In this document: one piece after another, positions 24,631-33,137 of the stretch
How the letters are laid out: each line of letters begins with the position of its first letter
Numbering within the stretch: the first letter of the stretch is position 1
NCBI GenBank assembly: GCA_016235815.1
Contig: JACRIM010000018.1
Location: forward strand, 1-54,663
Direction of reading: 5' to 3'
DNA length: 54,663 nt
From: Planctomycetota bacterium
GTDB lineage: Bacteria; Planctomycetota; Phycisphaerae; UBA1845; UTPLA1
Position numbers and translations under genes: made by a program
Notes under the pieces: generated by a model
The model's database searches: none
What the model was told of the DNA's origin: nothing
What the model saw: the letters and a program-made list of their open reading frames with translations, nothing else

Positions 24631-25888
24631 ATGCGCCCAAGGCGCCAAGCGGGATAACGTCGACGTCAGCTCCAGCGGGCAATTGTGACATCGGCGAACT
24701 GCGAACGAGCAGTGCGTTCGCGAGTGCCAAACCGAATGGGTCGTCGGAACCTCGCCATGCCACCGGCTCGACCATAAGGCCATGCGATACGTCGTTCCAC
24801 ACTTTCGCCGGGACGTAAGCGGGTCGCAGGTCCTTTAAAGGTTTGACCTCCGCAGCGAGTCGTGCACGGATTGTGGGAGGCGGTTCGGCCGGGAAGCCAT
24901 GCAGTCCGCGCACGATCATGCGGGCAAAAAGCCAGGCGCAAACGAAGGAGCTTACGGGATTGCCGGGGAGGCCGACGATGTGCTGGCCGTTCGGACCGCG
25001 GCCATAGGCGATGGGCTTTCCGGGTCGCATGTTGACGCCGTGAAAGAGCCAGCGGACGCCGAGTTGTTCGAATGCGGCGGGAACGAGGTCGAGCGTGCCC
25101 ATGGACATTCCGCCGGAGGCGAGGACGACGGGGGATTGAAGCGCGGCGGTGAGCTTGGGGAGCAATTCATCGGGCGTATCGCGGGCGATTCCGAGGTCGC
25201 GTGGCGCGGCGTCAAATTGGCGCATCAAAGCGGCAAGCATGGGGCCGTTGGCTTCGTGGATTTGGCCAAGACTTCGCGGCTCGCCAACGGGAATGAGTTC
25301 ATCGCCGGTGGTGATAAGGGCGACTTCGACAATTCGCGAGACTGTGAGCTGCGCGGCTCCGGCGGTCGCGGCGGCGGCGAGCTGCGCGGCATTGAGCTGT
25401 ATCGGGGGGATGAGCACGGCGTCGCCGCGACGACGGATGGAACCGCAGGCGGCGGTGCATTGACCCGAGGTTGCGGCGTTCTTTATGTGTACCGTTGTGC
25501 CATCGGCGGACGGTGTCGTGTCCTCGATGCGTACGACGGCATCTGCACCGGCAGGTAGCGGGGCACCGGTGTTGATTCGAACCGCTTCACCGGTACCGAT
25601 GGATTGACCGGATTTTCCGCCCGCTGCGGCCAAGCCGAGTATTCGAAGCGTTGCTCCGGGCTGGGCACAGTCCGCCGCACGAACTGCAAAACCATCCATC
25701 ATGGCCTTGTCGAACGGCGGGGAGTCGTCGTCGGCCACGATCGGAGCGGCGAGGACGCGGCGATAGGCATTCGAAAGGGAGACGAGTTCGGAACCGAGCG
25801 GGGTGACTTCGGCGCGGATGATCTGCCACGCCTCTTGGATTGAGAGGAGGCGGTGGGCGTCGCGTCCCCAGGTTGTTGCGCCGCTCAT
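24629..25888 (-). CDS. moeA: Molybdopterin molybdenumtransferase MoeA
   Basis: MoeA inserts molybdate into adenylylated molybdopterin in the last step of molybdenum cofactor synthesis. The 419-residue length is normal. Motifs seen are PPFDKAMMDGFAVRA near the start, TGDEL, ASGGMSMGTLD and GLPGNPVSSFVCAW. It starts three bases after the galE stop, so the two are one transcript, although they belong to unrelated pathways. No other cofactor gene is in the window. Confidence 0.95.
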   Translation of the reverse strand: MSGATTWGRDAHRLLSIQEAWQIIRAEVTPLGSELVSLSNAYRRVLAAPIVADDDSPPFDKAMMDGFAVRAADCAQPGATLRILGLAAAGGKSGQSIGTGEAVRINTGAPLPAGADAVVRIEDTTPSADGTTVHIKNAATSGQCTAACGSIRRRGDAVLIPPIQLNAAQLAAAATAGAAQLTVSRIVEVALITTGDELIPVGEPRSLGQIHEANGPMLAALMRQFDAAPRDLGIARDTPDELLPKLTAALQSPVVLASGGMSMGTLDLVPAAFEQLGVRWLFHGVNMRPGKPIAYGRGPNGQHIVGLPGNPVSSFVCAWLFARMIVRGLHGFPAEPPPTIRARLAAEVKPLKDLRPAYVPAKVWNDVSHGLMVEPVAWRGSDDPFGLALANALLVRSSPMSQLPAGADVDVIPLGALGA

Positions 25889-25891
25889 GGG

Positions 25892-26893
25892 TCAGGCCTT
25901 TCGAGGGCGGTCGTCGAAGCCGTTGGGATGGTTTTTGTGCCAGTTCCATGCGGAACCGACGATGTCGTCGAGTTTGTCGTAGCGCGGGGTCCAGCCGAGT
26001 TCTGCACGGATCTTGGTGGAATCGGCGTACAACTCCGGCACGTCGCCGGCGCGACGCTCAACTTCCACGATCGGAATCGCGTGGCCTGTCACCCTTCGCG
26101 CGACATCCACCACTTCGCGCACGGTCGCTCCGCGGCCGGTTCCGGCGTTGTAGTAGCGCGCAGCGCCGGGGGACACGGTTTCGATCGCGCGGAGGTGTGC
26201 GACGGCAAGGTCGTCCACGTGAACATAATCGCGCACGCAGGTTCCGTCGCGCGTGGGGTAATCGGTGCCGAAGATCTTGACGCATTCGCGCTGGCCGAGT
26301 GCGACCTTGAGCACGTTGGGAATCAGGTGCGTCTCCGGGTCGTGGTCTTCGCCGATGGTTCCGTCGGGGGCCGCACCGGCGGCGTTGAAGTAGCGAAGGG
26401 CGGTGAAGCCGAGGCCCCACGCCGTTGCGGAATCGGCCAGCGCCCATTCGACGGCGAGTTTGGCGCGAGCGTAGGGGCTGGCGGGGATCTGGGCGAAATC
26501 TTCGGTGATCGGCATCTTGGGAGGGATGCCGTAGGTGGCGCAGGTGGAGCTGAAAACGAATCGCTTCACCGCGTGTTTCTGCATGGTCTGTAGCAGACGG
26601 ACGGAGTTGCCGACGTTGTTGTCGTAGAAGGCGAGCGGGTCGATGACGGATTGGCCGACTTCGATGAACGCCGCGAAGTGCAGCACGGCTTCAAAGCGCA
26701 CTGCAGAGAAGAGTTGATCGAGCAGAACGCGATCCACCAGATCGCCCACGACCAGCCGGGCCTTCGGATCGACCGCCTTCGCATGTCCGGCCGAGAGATT
26801 GTCCAGCACACACACGTCGTTCCCGGCCGCGACGAGGGCGCGGACACAGTGGCTGCCGACGTAGCCCGCTCCACCAGTGACCAATATTTTCAC
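25892..26893 (-). CDS. galE: UDP-glucose 4-epimerase GalE
   Basis: GalE interconverts UDP-glucose and UDP-galactose with bound NAD and supplies galactose units to surface glycans. This 333-residue member of the extended SDR family has the Rossmann motif VTGGAGYVGSH, the catalytic SSTCATYG Ser/Thr region and the YxxxK pair in SPYARAKLAVEW. FNAAGA and GTDYPTRDGTCVRDYVHV are also typical of GalE. It is first in a two-gene operon with moeA. Confidence 0.95.
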   Translation of the reverse strand: MKILVTGGAGYVGSHCVRALVAAGNDVCVLDNLSAGHAKAVDPKARLVVGDLVDRVLLDQLFSAVRFEAVLHFAAFIEVGQSVIDPLAFYDNNVGNSVRLLQTMQKHAVKRFVFSSTCATYGIPPKMPITEDFAQIPASPYARAKLAVEWALADSATAWGLGFTALRYFNAAGAAPDGTIGEDHDPETHLIPNVLKVALGQRECVKIFGTDYPTRDGTCVRDYVHVDDLAVAHLRAIETVSPGAARYYNAGTGRGATVREVVDVARRVTGHAIPIVEVERRAGDVPELYADSTKIRAELGWTPRYDKLDDIVGSAWNWHKNHPNGFDDRPRKA

Positions 26894-27122
26894 GCGTGCC
26901 GACCTCCGTGGTCTCGTTCGTAGCGCTTCAACACTGCCGACTCAGACGAATTCGGTCGCAAACCCGCGCAAAAACTGCCGATTGGGCCTGAAAACTCATC
27001 CGAGCAACGTCTGCTGCCGACGAACAATGAAGAGGATAGCGGAAGGCGTGCGGGGCACGCCACTCGCGGCGATCAGGTACGACCGGCCGCGTCTCGCAGG
27101 TGACTTTGACAAGGAGTACGAC

Positions 27123-27266
27123 ATGGATCTTTGCAGTCTTCTCAGCCCGATTTTTGACATCCTTCAGTTCCAGTACAACACCGTCTTCTTCTGGGCCAAC
27201 TGGGTCGGCTTCCAGGTTCCCAGTGCACGAACGCTGTTCGGCGGTCTGCTGGGCTGCACGGCCTAA
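27123..27266 (+). CDS. 47-residue hydrophobic peptide gene
   Basis: An AAGGAG site six bases before the ATG, a compact frame of 47 codons and a strong terminator 30 bases after the stop form a complete small gene. The peptide is aromatic and hydrophobic (IFDILQFQYNTVFFWANWVG) with Cys residues near each end, and could insert in a membrane. I know no family. The 229 bp between galE and this gene show nothing else. Confidence 0.65.
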   Translation: MDLCSLLSPIFDILQFQYNTVFFWANWVGFQVPSARTLFGGLLGCTA

Positions 27267-27296
27267 TCCGAACGCCTCGAATTGCAGATTGAATTC

Positions 27297-27339
27297 AACG
27301 GTCGCGTGTCGCAAAGGCGATGCGCGGCCGTTTCTTTTT
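27297..27339 (+). terminator. Intrinsic terminator of the small peptide gene
   Basis: AACGGTCGCG (27297-27306) and CGCGGCCGTT (27323-27332) form a 10-bp stem with one mismatch, followed by TCTTTTT. Confidence 0.85.
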
Positions 27340-27376
27340 GGCGAAACTTTTGATTGGCGAACCACGAGTGGCGCGA

Positions 27377-28990
27377 TTAGTTCAGCCGCATCGCCACGAT
27401 CGTGATGTCATCCGTCTGAGTGTGGTTACGGGTGAACTGTTTGATCGACCGGCGGACGCGGGCGATCATTTCGGCGGGCTGTTCGGCCAGATTGCCTTTC
27501 AACGATTCTTCCAATCGCTCCATGCCGTAGGGTTTACCGTCTTCGTTTTCGGCATCGGGAACGCCGTCGGTGTACATGAAGAGCGTGAGCGGGCCGGCGC
27601 TGAGGTCGGCGGTATAGGATTCGTAGACAAAGGAATCCTCGATGCCGAGCGGAAGGCTCGGGTCAACCTCGAACTTGTTGATCCCGCTCGGCCGAACGAT
27701 GTACGGCGGCAGGTGGCCGGCGTTGATGTAGGTGAACTTTTCGTTGGCCGGGTCGAGCAGGCCGAACATCGCGGTGATGAATCGGCCGTTGCTGACGTTT
27801 CGGCAGATGAGTTTGTTGAGTGCATCGGTTGCACGCACCAAGTCGGTTTCGTGGTTCAGCGTTACATGCACGGCGGCCTGCAGGTTGGCCATGAGCAGCG
27901 AGGCGGGTGTGCCCTTGCCTGATACGTCGGCGATGACCACGGTGATGAGGCCGTCGGGACGGACGAAGTAATCGTAATAGTCGCCGGAGACCGAGCGGCC
28001 GGGGTCGTTCAAGGCGTCGATGACGAGTGCGCCGGTGTTAAGCGGCTCGGCGGGGAAGAGGCGGGACTGAATCTCGCGGGCCGTGTGCAAATCCATTTCG
28101 GTCCGCTGGCGATTCTTGATTTCCTCCACCAGCTTCACATTGACCAGGCCCATCGCGGCCAACTGGCCCAGGGCGGCAAAAAAGTCGGCGTCTTCCTTTG
28201 TGTAGCCGCCGGCCGTGGTGATGCGGTCGCCGTAGATCACGCCATGCACTTGCTGGTGATACTGAATCGGCACGCACATGGCAGAGCGGATGTTGTTGGA
28301 GATCATGCTCATGGTCGGGTCGGCCTCGGCGGCGGTGTCGTTGATGAGCACGCGCTCTCCGCTGTGAAGCGATCGATCCACCACGCTGCGGCTGATGCGA
28401 AATTCGTTGCCCGCGTCGCCCTTCAGGTTCTTAAGCTTCACCCACTCAGGGAGCGATGTGCCACCCTTCCAAAGGGCCACGCCGGCACGCTCGAAGCGAA
28501 GCAGCTCGATGCAGATCTCCAGCACTTCGTTGAGCAGGTCGTCGCGGTCGAATCGGCCGGTCATGCGGCCATTCAGTTCGTATAGTTTTTCGAGGCGCAT
28601 CTGCGGCAGCACGAGGCGTTGGTCGGCGCCCCAGAAACTCGCGGCGGCGTAAGTCGTATCACTCTTTGCTTCGCTGAGTACGACCTTCGGGCCGGCGGCG
28701 GTCGCGTGAAAGGTGAGCAGGCAGGCGCCGATGACGATGCGATCCTTGTCGCGGAGGCGCGTCGGCGCCGCGAGGGCGGTCGAATTCAGCACGGTGCCGT
28801 TCTTGCTGCGCAGGTCCTGCAGCCAGAAGGCCCCGGTGCCGTCGCGATAGACGCGGGCATGACGACGGGAGGTGATGGTGTCTTCCAGCGGTATTTCGCA
28901 GGAGGCATCACGGCCAATAACGACCTCGGTCCCGTTAATGGGGTGCTCGGTGGCCCGGCCGTCCGTGTATTGAACCGTAATCGTGGGCAT
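27377..28990 (-). CDS. FHA-GAF-PP2C (SpoIIE/RsbU-type) serine phosphatase
   Basis: The 537-residue signalling protein has three domains. An FHA phosphothreonine-binding domain (about residues 1-95) carries VIGRD, TSRRHARV and DLRSKNGTVLN. A GAF-like sensor domain follows (about 130-300). A PPM phosphatase domain (about 310-537) has its metal ligands in SGDYYDYF, IADVSGKGTPASLL, YTDGVPDAENEDG and QTDDITIVAM. Such proteins dephosphorylate anti-sigma antagonists or other Ser/Thr-kinase targets. No kinase or anti-sigma partner lies next to it. Confidence 0.93.
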   Translation of the reverse strand: MPTITVQYTDGRATEHPINGTEVVIGRDASCEIPLEDTITSRRHARVYRDGTGAFWLQDLRSKNGTVLNSTALAAPTRLRDKDRIVIGACLLTFHATAAGPKVVLSEAKSDTTYAAASFWGADQRLVLPQMRLEKLYELNGRMTGRFDRDDLLNEVLEICIELLRFERAGVALWKGGTSLPEWVKLKNLKGDAGNEFRISRSVVDRSLHSGERVLINDTAAEADPTMSMISNNIRSAMCVPIQYHQQVHGVIYGDRITTAGGYTKEDADFFAALGQLAAMGLVNVKLVEEIKNRQRTEMDLHTAREIQSRLFPAEPLNTGALVIDALNDPGRSVSGDYYDYFVRPDGLITVVIADVSGKGTPASLLMANLQAAVHVTLNHETDLVRATDALNKLICRNVSNGRFITAMFGLLDPANEKFTYINAGHLPPYIVRPSGINKFEVDPSLPLGIEDSFVYESYTADLSAGPLTLFMYTDGVPDAENEDGKPYGMERLEESLKGNLAEQPAEMIARVRRSIKQFTRNHTQTDDITIVAMRLN

Positions 28991-29148
28991 TGGGTTACTC
29001 GCGCCGCCATCAAACCCCGTGGCAATGGCGGCAGCGTGAATTGTATCACAAGACCTGACGGTCGCTTAGTGCCACGATGCCGAAATGCAGCATCTGTGCT
29101 ACCATCCATTAATACCATTCTCAATCGGCACGAATCGAGTTCTCACCC

Positions 29149-29979
29149 ATGCCTACCATCAAACTGAACGACAGCACCACCATCTATTACAAAGACTGGG
29201 GCACGGGTCAGCCCATCGTCTTCAGCCACGGTTGGCCCCTCACCGCCGATGCCTGGGACGATCAGATGCTGTTCTTCGGGCAGCAGGGCTTTCGCGTGAT
29301 CGCCCACGACCGGCGCGGTCACGGTCGATCGAGCCAGTCCTGGGAAGGCAACGAGATGGATACGTACGCCGATGACCTCGGGTCACTGGTTGCGATGCTG
29401 AACGTCAAAGACGCCATCTTCGTCGGCCACTCCACCGGCGGCGGCGAAGTCGCGCGGTACATCGGTCGCAACGGCACGAAGCGCGTTGGCAAGGTCGTGC
29501 TGATCGGCGCGGTGACGCCGCTGATGCTCAAGACGCCGGGCAACCCCGCGGGGCTGTCGATGGATGTGTTTGATGGGATCCGAGCGGGCGTTCAGGCGGA
29601 TCGATCGCAGTTCTTCAAGGATCTGACGACGCCGTTCTATGGCGCGAATCGGCCCGGGGCGAAGGTGTCTCAGGGCCTGCGCGATTCATTTTGGATGCAG
29701 GGCATGATGGGCGGCATGAAGCCGCAGTACGACTGCATCAAGGCATTTTCGGAGACGGACTTCACCGACGATCTGAAGAAGATCGACAAGCCCACGCTGC
29801 TCCTTCACGGCGACGACGACCAGATCGTTCCCATCGCCGCCTCGGCGCAGCGCACGGCGAAACTGGTGAAGAACGCCAAGCTGATCGTGTACAAGGGCGG
29901 CGACCACGGAATGTGTGCGACGCATAAAGACAAGGTCAACAAGGACATTCTGGAGTTCATCAAGTCGAAGGCGGAGTGA
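29149..29979 (+). CDS. Alpha/beta hydrolase of the non-haem chloroperoxidase/arylesterase group
   Basis: The 276-residue enzyme has the triad Ser in GHSTGGGE (about 96), Asp in HGDDDQIVP and His in [10 protein letters not shown]. The early [15 protein letters not shown] and [11 protein letters not shown] are the signature of cofactor-free haloperoxidases, which in nature are mostly esterases. It is probably cytoplasmic, as no signal is seen. It is divergent from the phosphatase gene with a 158-bp spacer. Confidence 0.92.
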   Translation: MPTIKLNDSTTIYYKDWGTGQPIVFSHGWPLTADAWDDQMLFFGQQGFRVIAHDRRGHGRSSQSWEGNEMDTYADDLGSLVAMLNVKDAIFVGHSTGGGEVARYIGRNGTKRVGKVVLIGAVTPLMLKTPGNPAGLSMDVFDGIRAGVQADRSQFFKDLTTPFYGANRPGAKVSQGLRDSFWMQGMMGGMKPQYDCIKAFSETDFTDDLKKIDKPTLLLHGDDDQIVPIAASAQRTAKLVKNAKLIVYKGGDHGMCATHKDKVNKDILEFIKSKAE

Positions 29980-30112
29980 GCGACGACTTTGGGCCCGGGT
30001 TCAATCGGCGTGATGCGTGATTGCGCGTTCCCGCGCAGCTCGAGTTAGGCGAATATTCAGTCTCGAGCTCAGTCCGGCTCGTGACGGAGCCGCGAGAATC
30101 AACATGCGTCAT

Positions 30113-30376
30113 TCAAACATCGCGATAGACTTCGCGCCGATGCGCCACGATGCGAACGTCCACTTTCTTGTTCCCATCATCAATCGCGTAGACCACGCGA
30201 TAATCACCAATACGAATACGCCACAGGTTTGATCCGCCGGCGAGCTTTACGCTGCCTGACGGGCGCGGTTCGTGGCAAAGTGATGTGGTTTTTGCAAGTA
30301 TGCGCCCAGCAAGTGGCTTGGGCAGCTTGCGAAGCTGTTTGATGGCACTCGTCTTGAAGGATACGGTATAGGCCAC
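30113..30376 (-). CDS. RelE/ParE-family toxin
   Basis: The 87-residue product starts at a GTG one base after the antitoxin stop. It shows the family pattern: an N-terminal strand, IKQLRKLPKPLAGRI helix, then LWRIRIGDYRVVYAI and VRIVAHRREVYRD. RelE-type toxins cleave mRNA on the ribosome, and the Arg and Tyr residues of the C-terminal half are catalytic in that family. The longer frame up to 30460 overlaps the antitoxin and is not real. Confidence 0.85.
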   Translation of the reverse strand: MAYTVSFKTSAIKQLRKLPKPLAGRILAKTTSLCHEPRPSGSVKLAGGSNLWRIRIGDYRVVYAIDDGNKKVDVRIVAHRREVYRDV

Positions 30377-30377
30377 G

Positions 30378-30566
30378 TCAGACGCCCAGGCGCTTGCGGA
30401 CTTCGGCCAGCGGCACTGACCGCTCCCGTCCGCGACGGCGAGCTTCCGCCACATCCCCACGATCCTGTCGCGCCTGGCGATCCAACTCCGCCCGCATCCG
30501 GTCGTAATCGCGCTTCGGAATTAGAACGTACTGCTTTCCATCAAGTTTGACTGTTTGTGCCGCCAT
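30378..30566 (-). CDS. Antitoxin of the RelE-type module
   Basis: The 62-residue product begins MAAQTVKLDGKQYVLIPKRDYDRM, and a charged helical tail follows (LAEVRKRLGV at the end). The layout of a small N-terminal DNA-binding or strand region and an extended toxin-wrapping helix is normal for RelB/Phd-type antitoxins. The ATG at 30566 is preferred to the one at 30596. It is expected to repress its own promoter together with the toxin. Confidence 0.75.
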   Translation of the reverse strand: MAAQTVKLDGKQYVLIPKRDYDRMRAELDRQARQDRGDVAEARRRGRERSVPLAEVRKRLGV

Positions 30567-30730
30567 TGATCCTATCTCGCCTTCAGTCACCCCCAAGCCG
30601 CCACATCATTCCACGAGCCATTATACCGTCGTATTCCCAGCACCGTCGATGATGTTGCGGCCGGATTGCGCCAATTCGAACCCTCACCCTCTCCAACGGG
30701 GAGAGAGAATAGGAACACACAGCCCACGAA

Positions 30731-33124
30731 TCACGGCGCCAGGTACGCCGCGATGAATGGTCCGACGTCGTCGCCGTCCGGCGTGCCGCTGTTGTTGATG
30801 TCGCTGCGGGTCATGCGGCCGGGGTCGGTGTCGAGGCCGAGGAGGACTTGCACGAAGAGATCGACGTCGAGGTCGTTCTTCGCACAGTTCAGGTCGATGT
30901 CGGCCGCGACGGCGCAGGGCTGCACGGTGAACTGCATCACCGCGTTGCCGCCGGCCACGCCGTCACCCGAAGGCAGCGACGATGGAGAAAGCGGATTGGT
31001 GATTTCGCCGTCGAGTGCGTTGCCGCTGTTCACAGCGGTGACGCCGGTGGTGATGGTAAGCGTGTAATTGTCGGCCGGTAGGGGGCCGGCATGATTCAAC
31101 ACGGCCGGATTGACGTTTGATCCGCTGACGAGCGTGAGAGGATGTACACCGGTATTTGCGCCGACGAGCGAGAAGTTCGCGTCGGCACAATTGACCGGCG
31201 TGTGGAATGTGACCGTCAGTTGGCTCGGGCTTGAGATCGAAGGGATCAGCGCGCCGGGCGTCGGGCTGGCGGCGACAATCTTCGGCGGACCGGGGATGTA
31301 CGCACCGCTCGTTGCGTTGCCTCGCAGGATCCACGGTGCGGGGTCGAAGGCGAGCGCCGTTACAACGCCGCTTACGGGCACGACGAACCACTCGGTGCGA
31401 GCGTCGTTTTGCACGACGAGCGTCTGTGGACTGCCGCCGATGGTGGCAACGAGATCGACCGGCATTTCATAGATGTTTTGCACTTGCGGCGGGGAGCCGG
31501 CTGTCGCAGTTTGAGTCTGGGCAATGCGAGCGAGCAGGTAATTCTGCCCGGCGACGTTGACGGATTGCCAGCCGTATTGGTACGTGGGCGCGCCCTTTTG
31601 CTTCACCCATTGGTCAAAGAACTTCGTCAGGTTCTTGCCGGACACCGTGGATGCCACGGTCGCGAATTGGTCCGTGGTGGCTGCGCTGCCCTGATATTGC
31701 TGGCGATAGGCGTCGAGGATGGCGAAAAAAGTCGCGTCGCTGCCGACGGCGTGCCGGAGCATGTGGAGCACCCAACAGCCTTTGTCATACGAATAGACGC
31801 CGCTAAAAATGCGAGAGGCTGTCGTGGTGTATACATAGACAGAATCGTCGGCGCCGTTGTTGGTGGGGCGATTTGCGTTGAGGGTGGCGAAATAGGCCGT
31901 GGTGTTGATGCTGCCGGTCTTGCGTTCATCCCACAGGCATTGCGTATATGTGGCGAATCCTTCATTGAGCCAGATATCGCTCCATGTTTTGCAGGTGACG
32001 TTGTCACCCCACCATTGATGGCCGAGTTCGTGGGCGGTGACCCCTTCATCGAATGTTCCCTGGCCGGTCATGGTCTGATGTTCCATGCCGCCGCCGAAGT
32101 TGAAGTTGTAGATGCCGTACTTTTCGTTGACGAAGGGGTATTCGCCAAACACCGTGCGAAAGACAGGGAGCATGTTGACGCAATTACCCCAGGCGGCGCG
32201 GTTGACGGGCGTGTCGTTGCCGGGATAGATGTAGAACTGCACCGGCATCGTGCCGGCGGGGTTGAATGGACCAGCGGGGTAGTTGTAGTTGAGCGTCCAC
32301 GTGTTGTAGTTGGTCGCGGCGAAGCAGACGAGGTACGTCGCGATGGGATACGCCGACGACCAGCGGTACCGGCTGCGACCGCCCGAAAGGGCGTCGATGC
32401 CGAGCAAGGTGCCGTTTGATGGAGAAACGTAATTGTTCGGAGCGGTGACCGTCATCTGCAGCGTGAACTTGTCGGACATGTCGCCGGGCTGATCGATGTC
32501 GCCGTCCTTCGCGGGCCACCATGCGTAGGAATAGAACGGTTCGCTGAGCGTGGCGACGACGGGCGAGGCGCCGCTGTGTGTGCCGACGGAGATGGCGCCG
32601 AATGCGCCGGCGTTGAAGGACGTGCCCGTGTAGGAGACATTGAGATCGAAGACCTCGTCCATCGCGAAGGTGCGATTGAGCGTGACGATGCGTGTGCGAT
32701 TCGGCACGAGAGTGTGCGTTACGGGGTGATTGCCGGTGTTGTCGGTGACGCTGAGGCTGGTGATCGTGTAATTGTCGCGCAGTCGGAAGGTGAACTGTGT
32801 CAGGGCGGCGGATTTGCTCTTGATGGTCATGACGCTGCTGCCGAGCATGGTGCAGTTGTTCGCCGCGGGATTGAGATTCGAGACTTCGATGTCGAGGGCG
32901 ACGTTGAGCACATCGGTGTCGCCGAGGGCCTCGCGCGGCATGACGGTCGGCGGTTCCTCGGCGCCGGCCAGCAGGGCCGACATCATGGACTGGGCCTTGC
33001 CGCAGCCGACGATCGGGACCTGACAATCTCCGGGTTCGTGGGCTTGGAGGCTCGATGCACAGAGAAAGAGCATGAACGCCCCGAGGCGCGCTTGTCGACT
33101 ACAACTCATTGGCATACCCGCCAT
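30731..33124 (-). CDS. Secreted M1-family zinc metallopeptidase with dockerin tail, copy 2
   Basis: The 797-residue product has a signal peptide. The M1 core has GGGMEHQTM (the GAMEN-type exopeptidase element, about residue 345), the zinc site HELGHQWWGD (about 365) and the second ligand in WLNEGFAT (about 387). The C-terminus has a dockerin-like pair (DLNCAKNDLDVDLFVQ and DINNSGTPDGDDVGPF). It is an aminopeptidase-like enzyme acting outside the cell. It lies 13 bp behind a second copy at 33138 on the same strand. GTAAGGA precedes the ATG. Confidence 0.92.
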   Translation of the reverse strand: MAGMPMSCSRQARLGAFMLFLCASSLQAHEPGDCQVPIVGCGKAQSMMSALLAGAEEPPTVMPREALGDTDVLNVALDIEVSNLNPAANNCTMLGSSVMTIKSKSAALTQFTFRLRDNYTITSLSVTDNTGNHPVTHTLVPNRTRIVTLNRTFAMDEVFDLNVSYTGTSFNAGAFGAISVGTHSGASPVVATLSEPFYSYAWWPAKDGDIDQPGDMSDKFTLQMTVTAPNNYVSPSNGTLLGIDALSGGRSRYRWSSAYPIATYLVCFAATNYNTWTLNYNYPAGPFNPAGTMPVQFYIYPGNDTPVNRAAWGNCVNMLPVFRTVFGEYPFVNEKYGIYNFNFGGGMEHQTMTGQGTFDEGVTAHELGHQWWGDNVTCKTWSDIWLNEGFATYTQCLWDERKTGSINTTAYFATLNANRPTNNGADDSVYVYTTTASRIFSGVYSYDKGCWVLHMLRHAVGSDATFFAILDAYRQQYQGSAATTDQFATVASTVSGKNLTKFFDQWVKQKGAPTYQYGWQSVNVAGQNYLLARIAQTQTATAGSPPQVQNIYEMPVDLVATIGGSPQTLVVQNDARTEWFVVPVSGVVTALAFDPAPWILRGNATSGAYIPGPPKIVAASPTPGALIPSISSPSQLTVTFHTPVNCADANFSLVGANTGVHPLTLVSGSNVNPAVLNHAGPLPADNYTLTITTGVTAVNSGNALDGEITNPLSPSSLPSGDGVAGGNAVMQFTVQPCAVAADIDLNCAKNDLDVDLFVQVLLGLDTDPGRMTRSDINNSGTPDGDDVGPFIAAYLAP

Positions 33125-33137
33125 GTTAAATCCTTAC

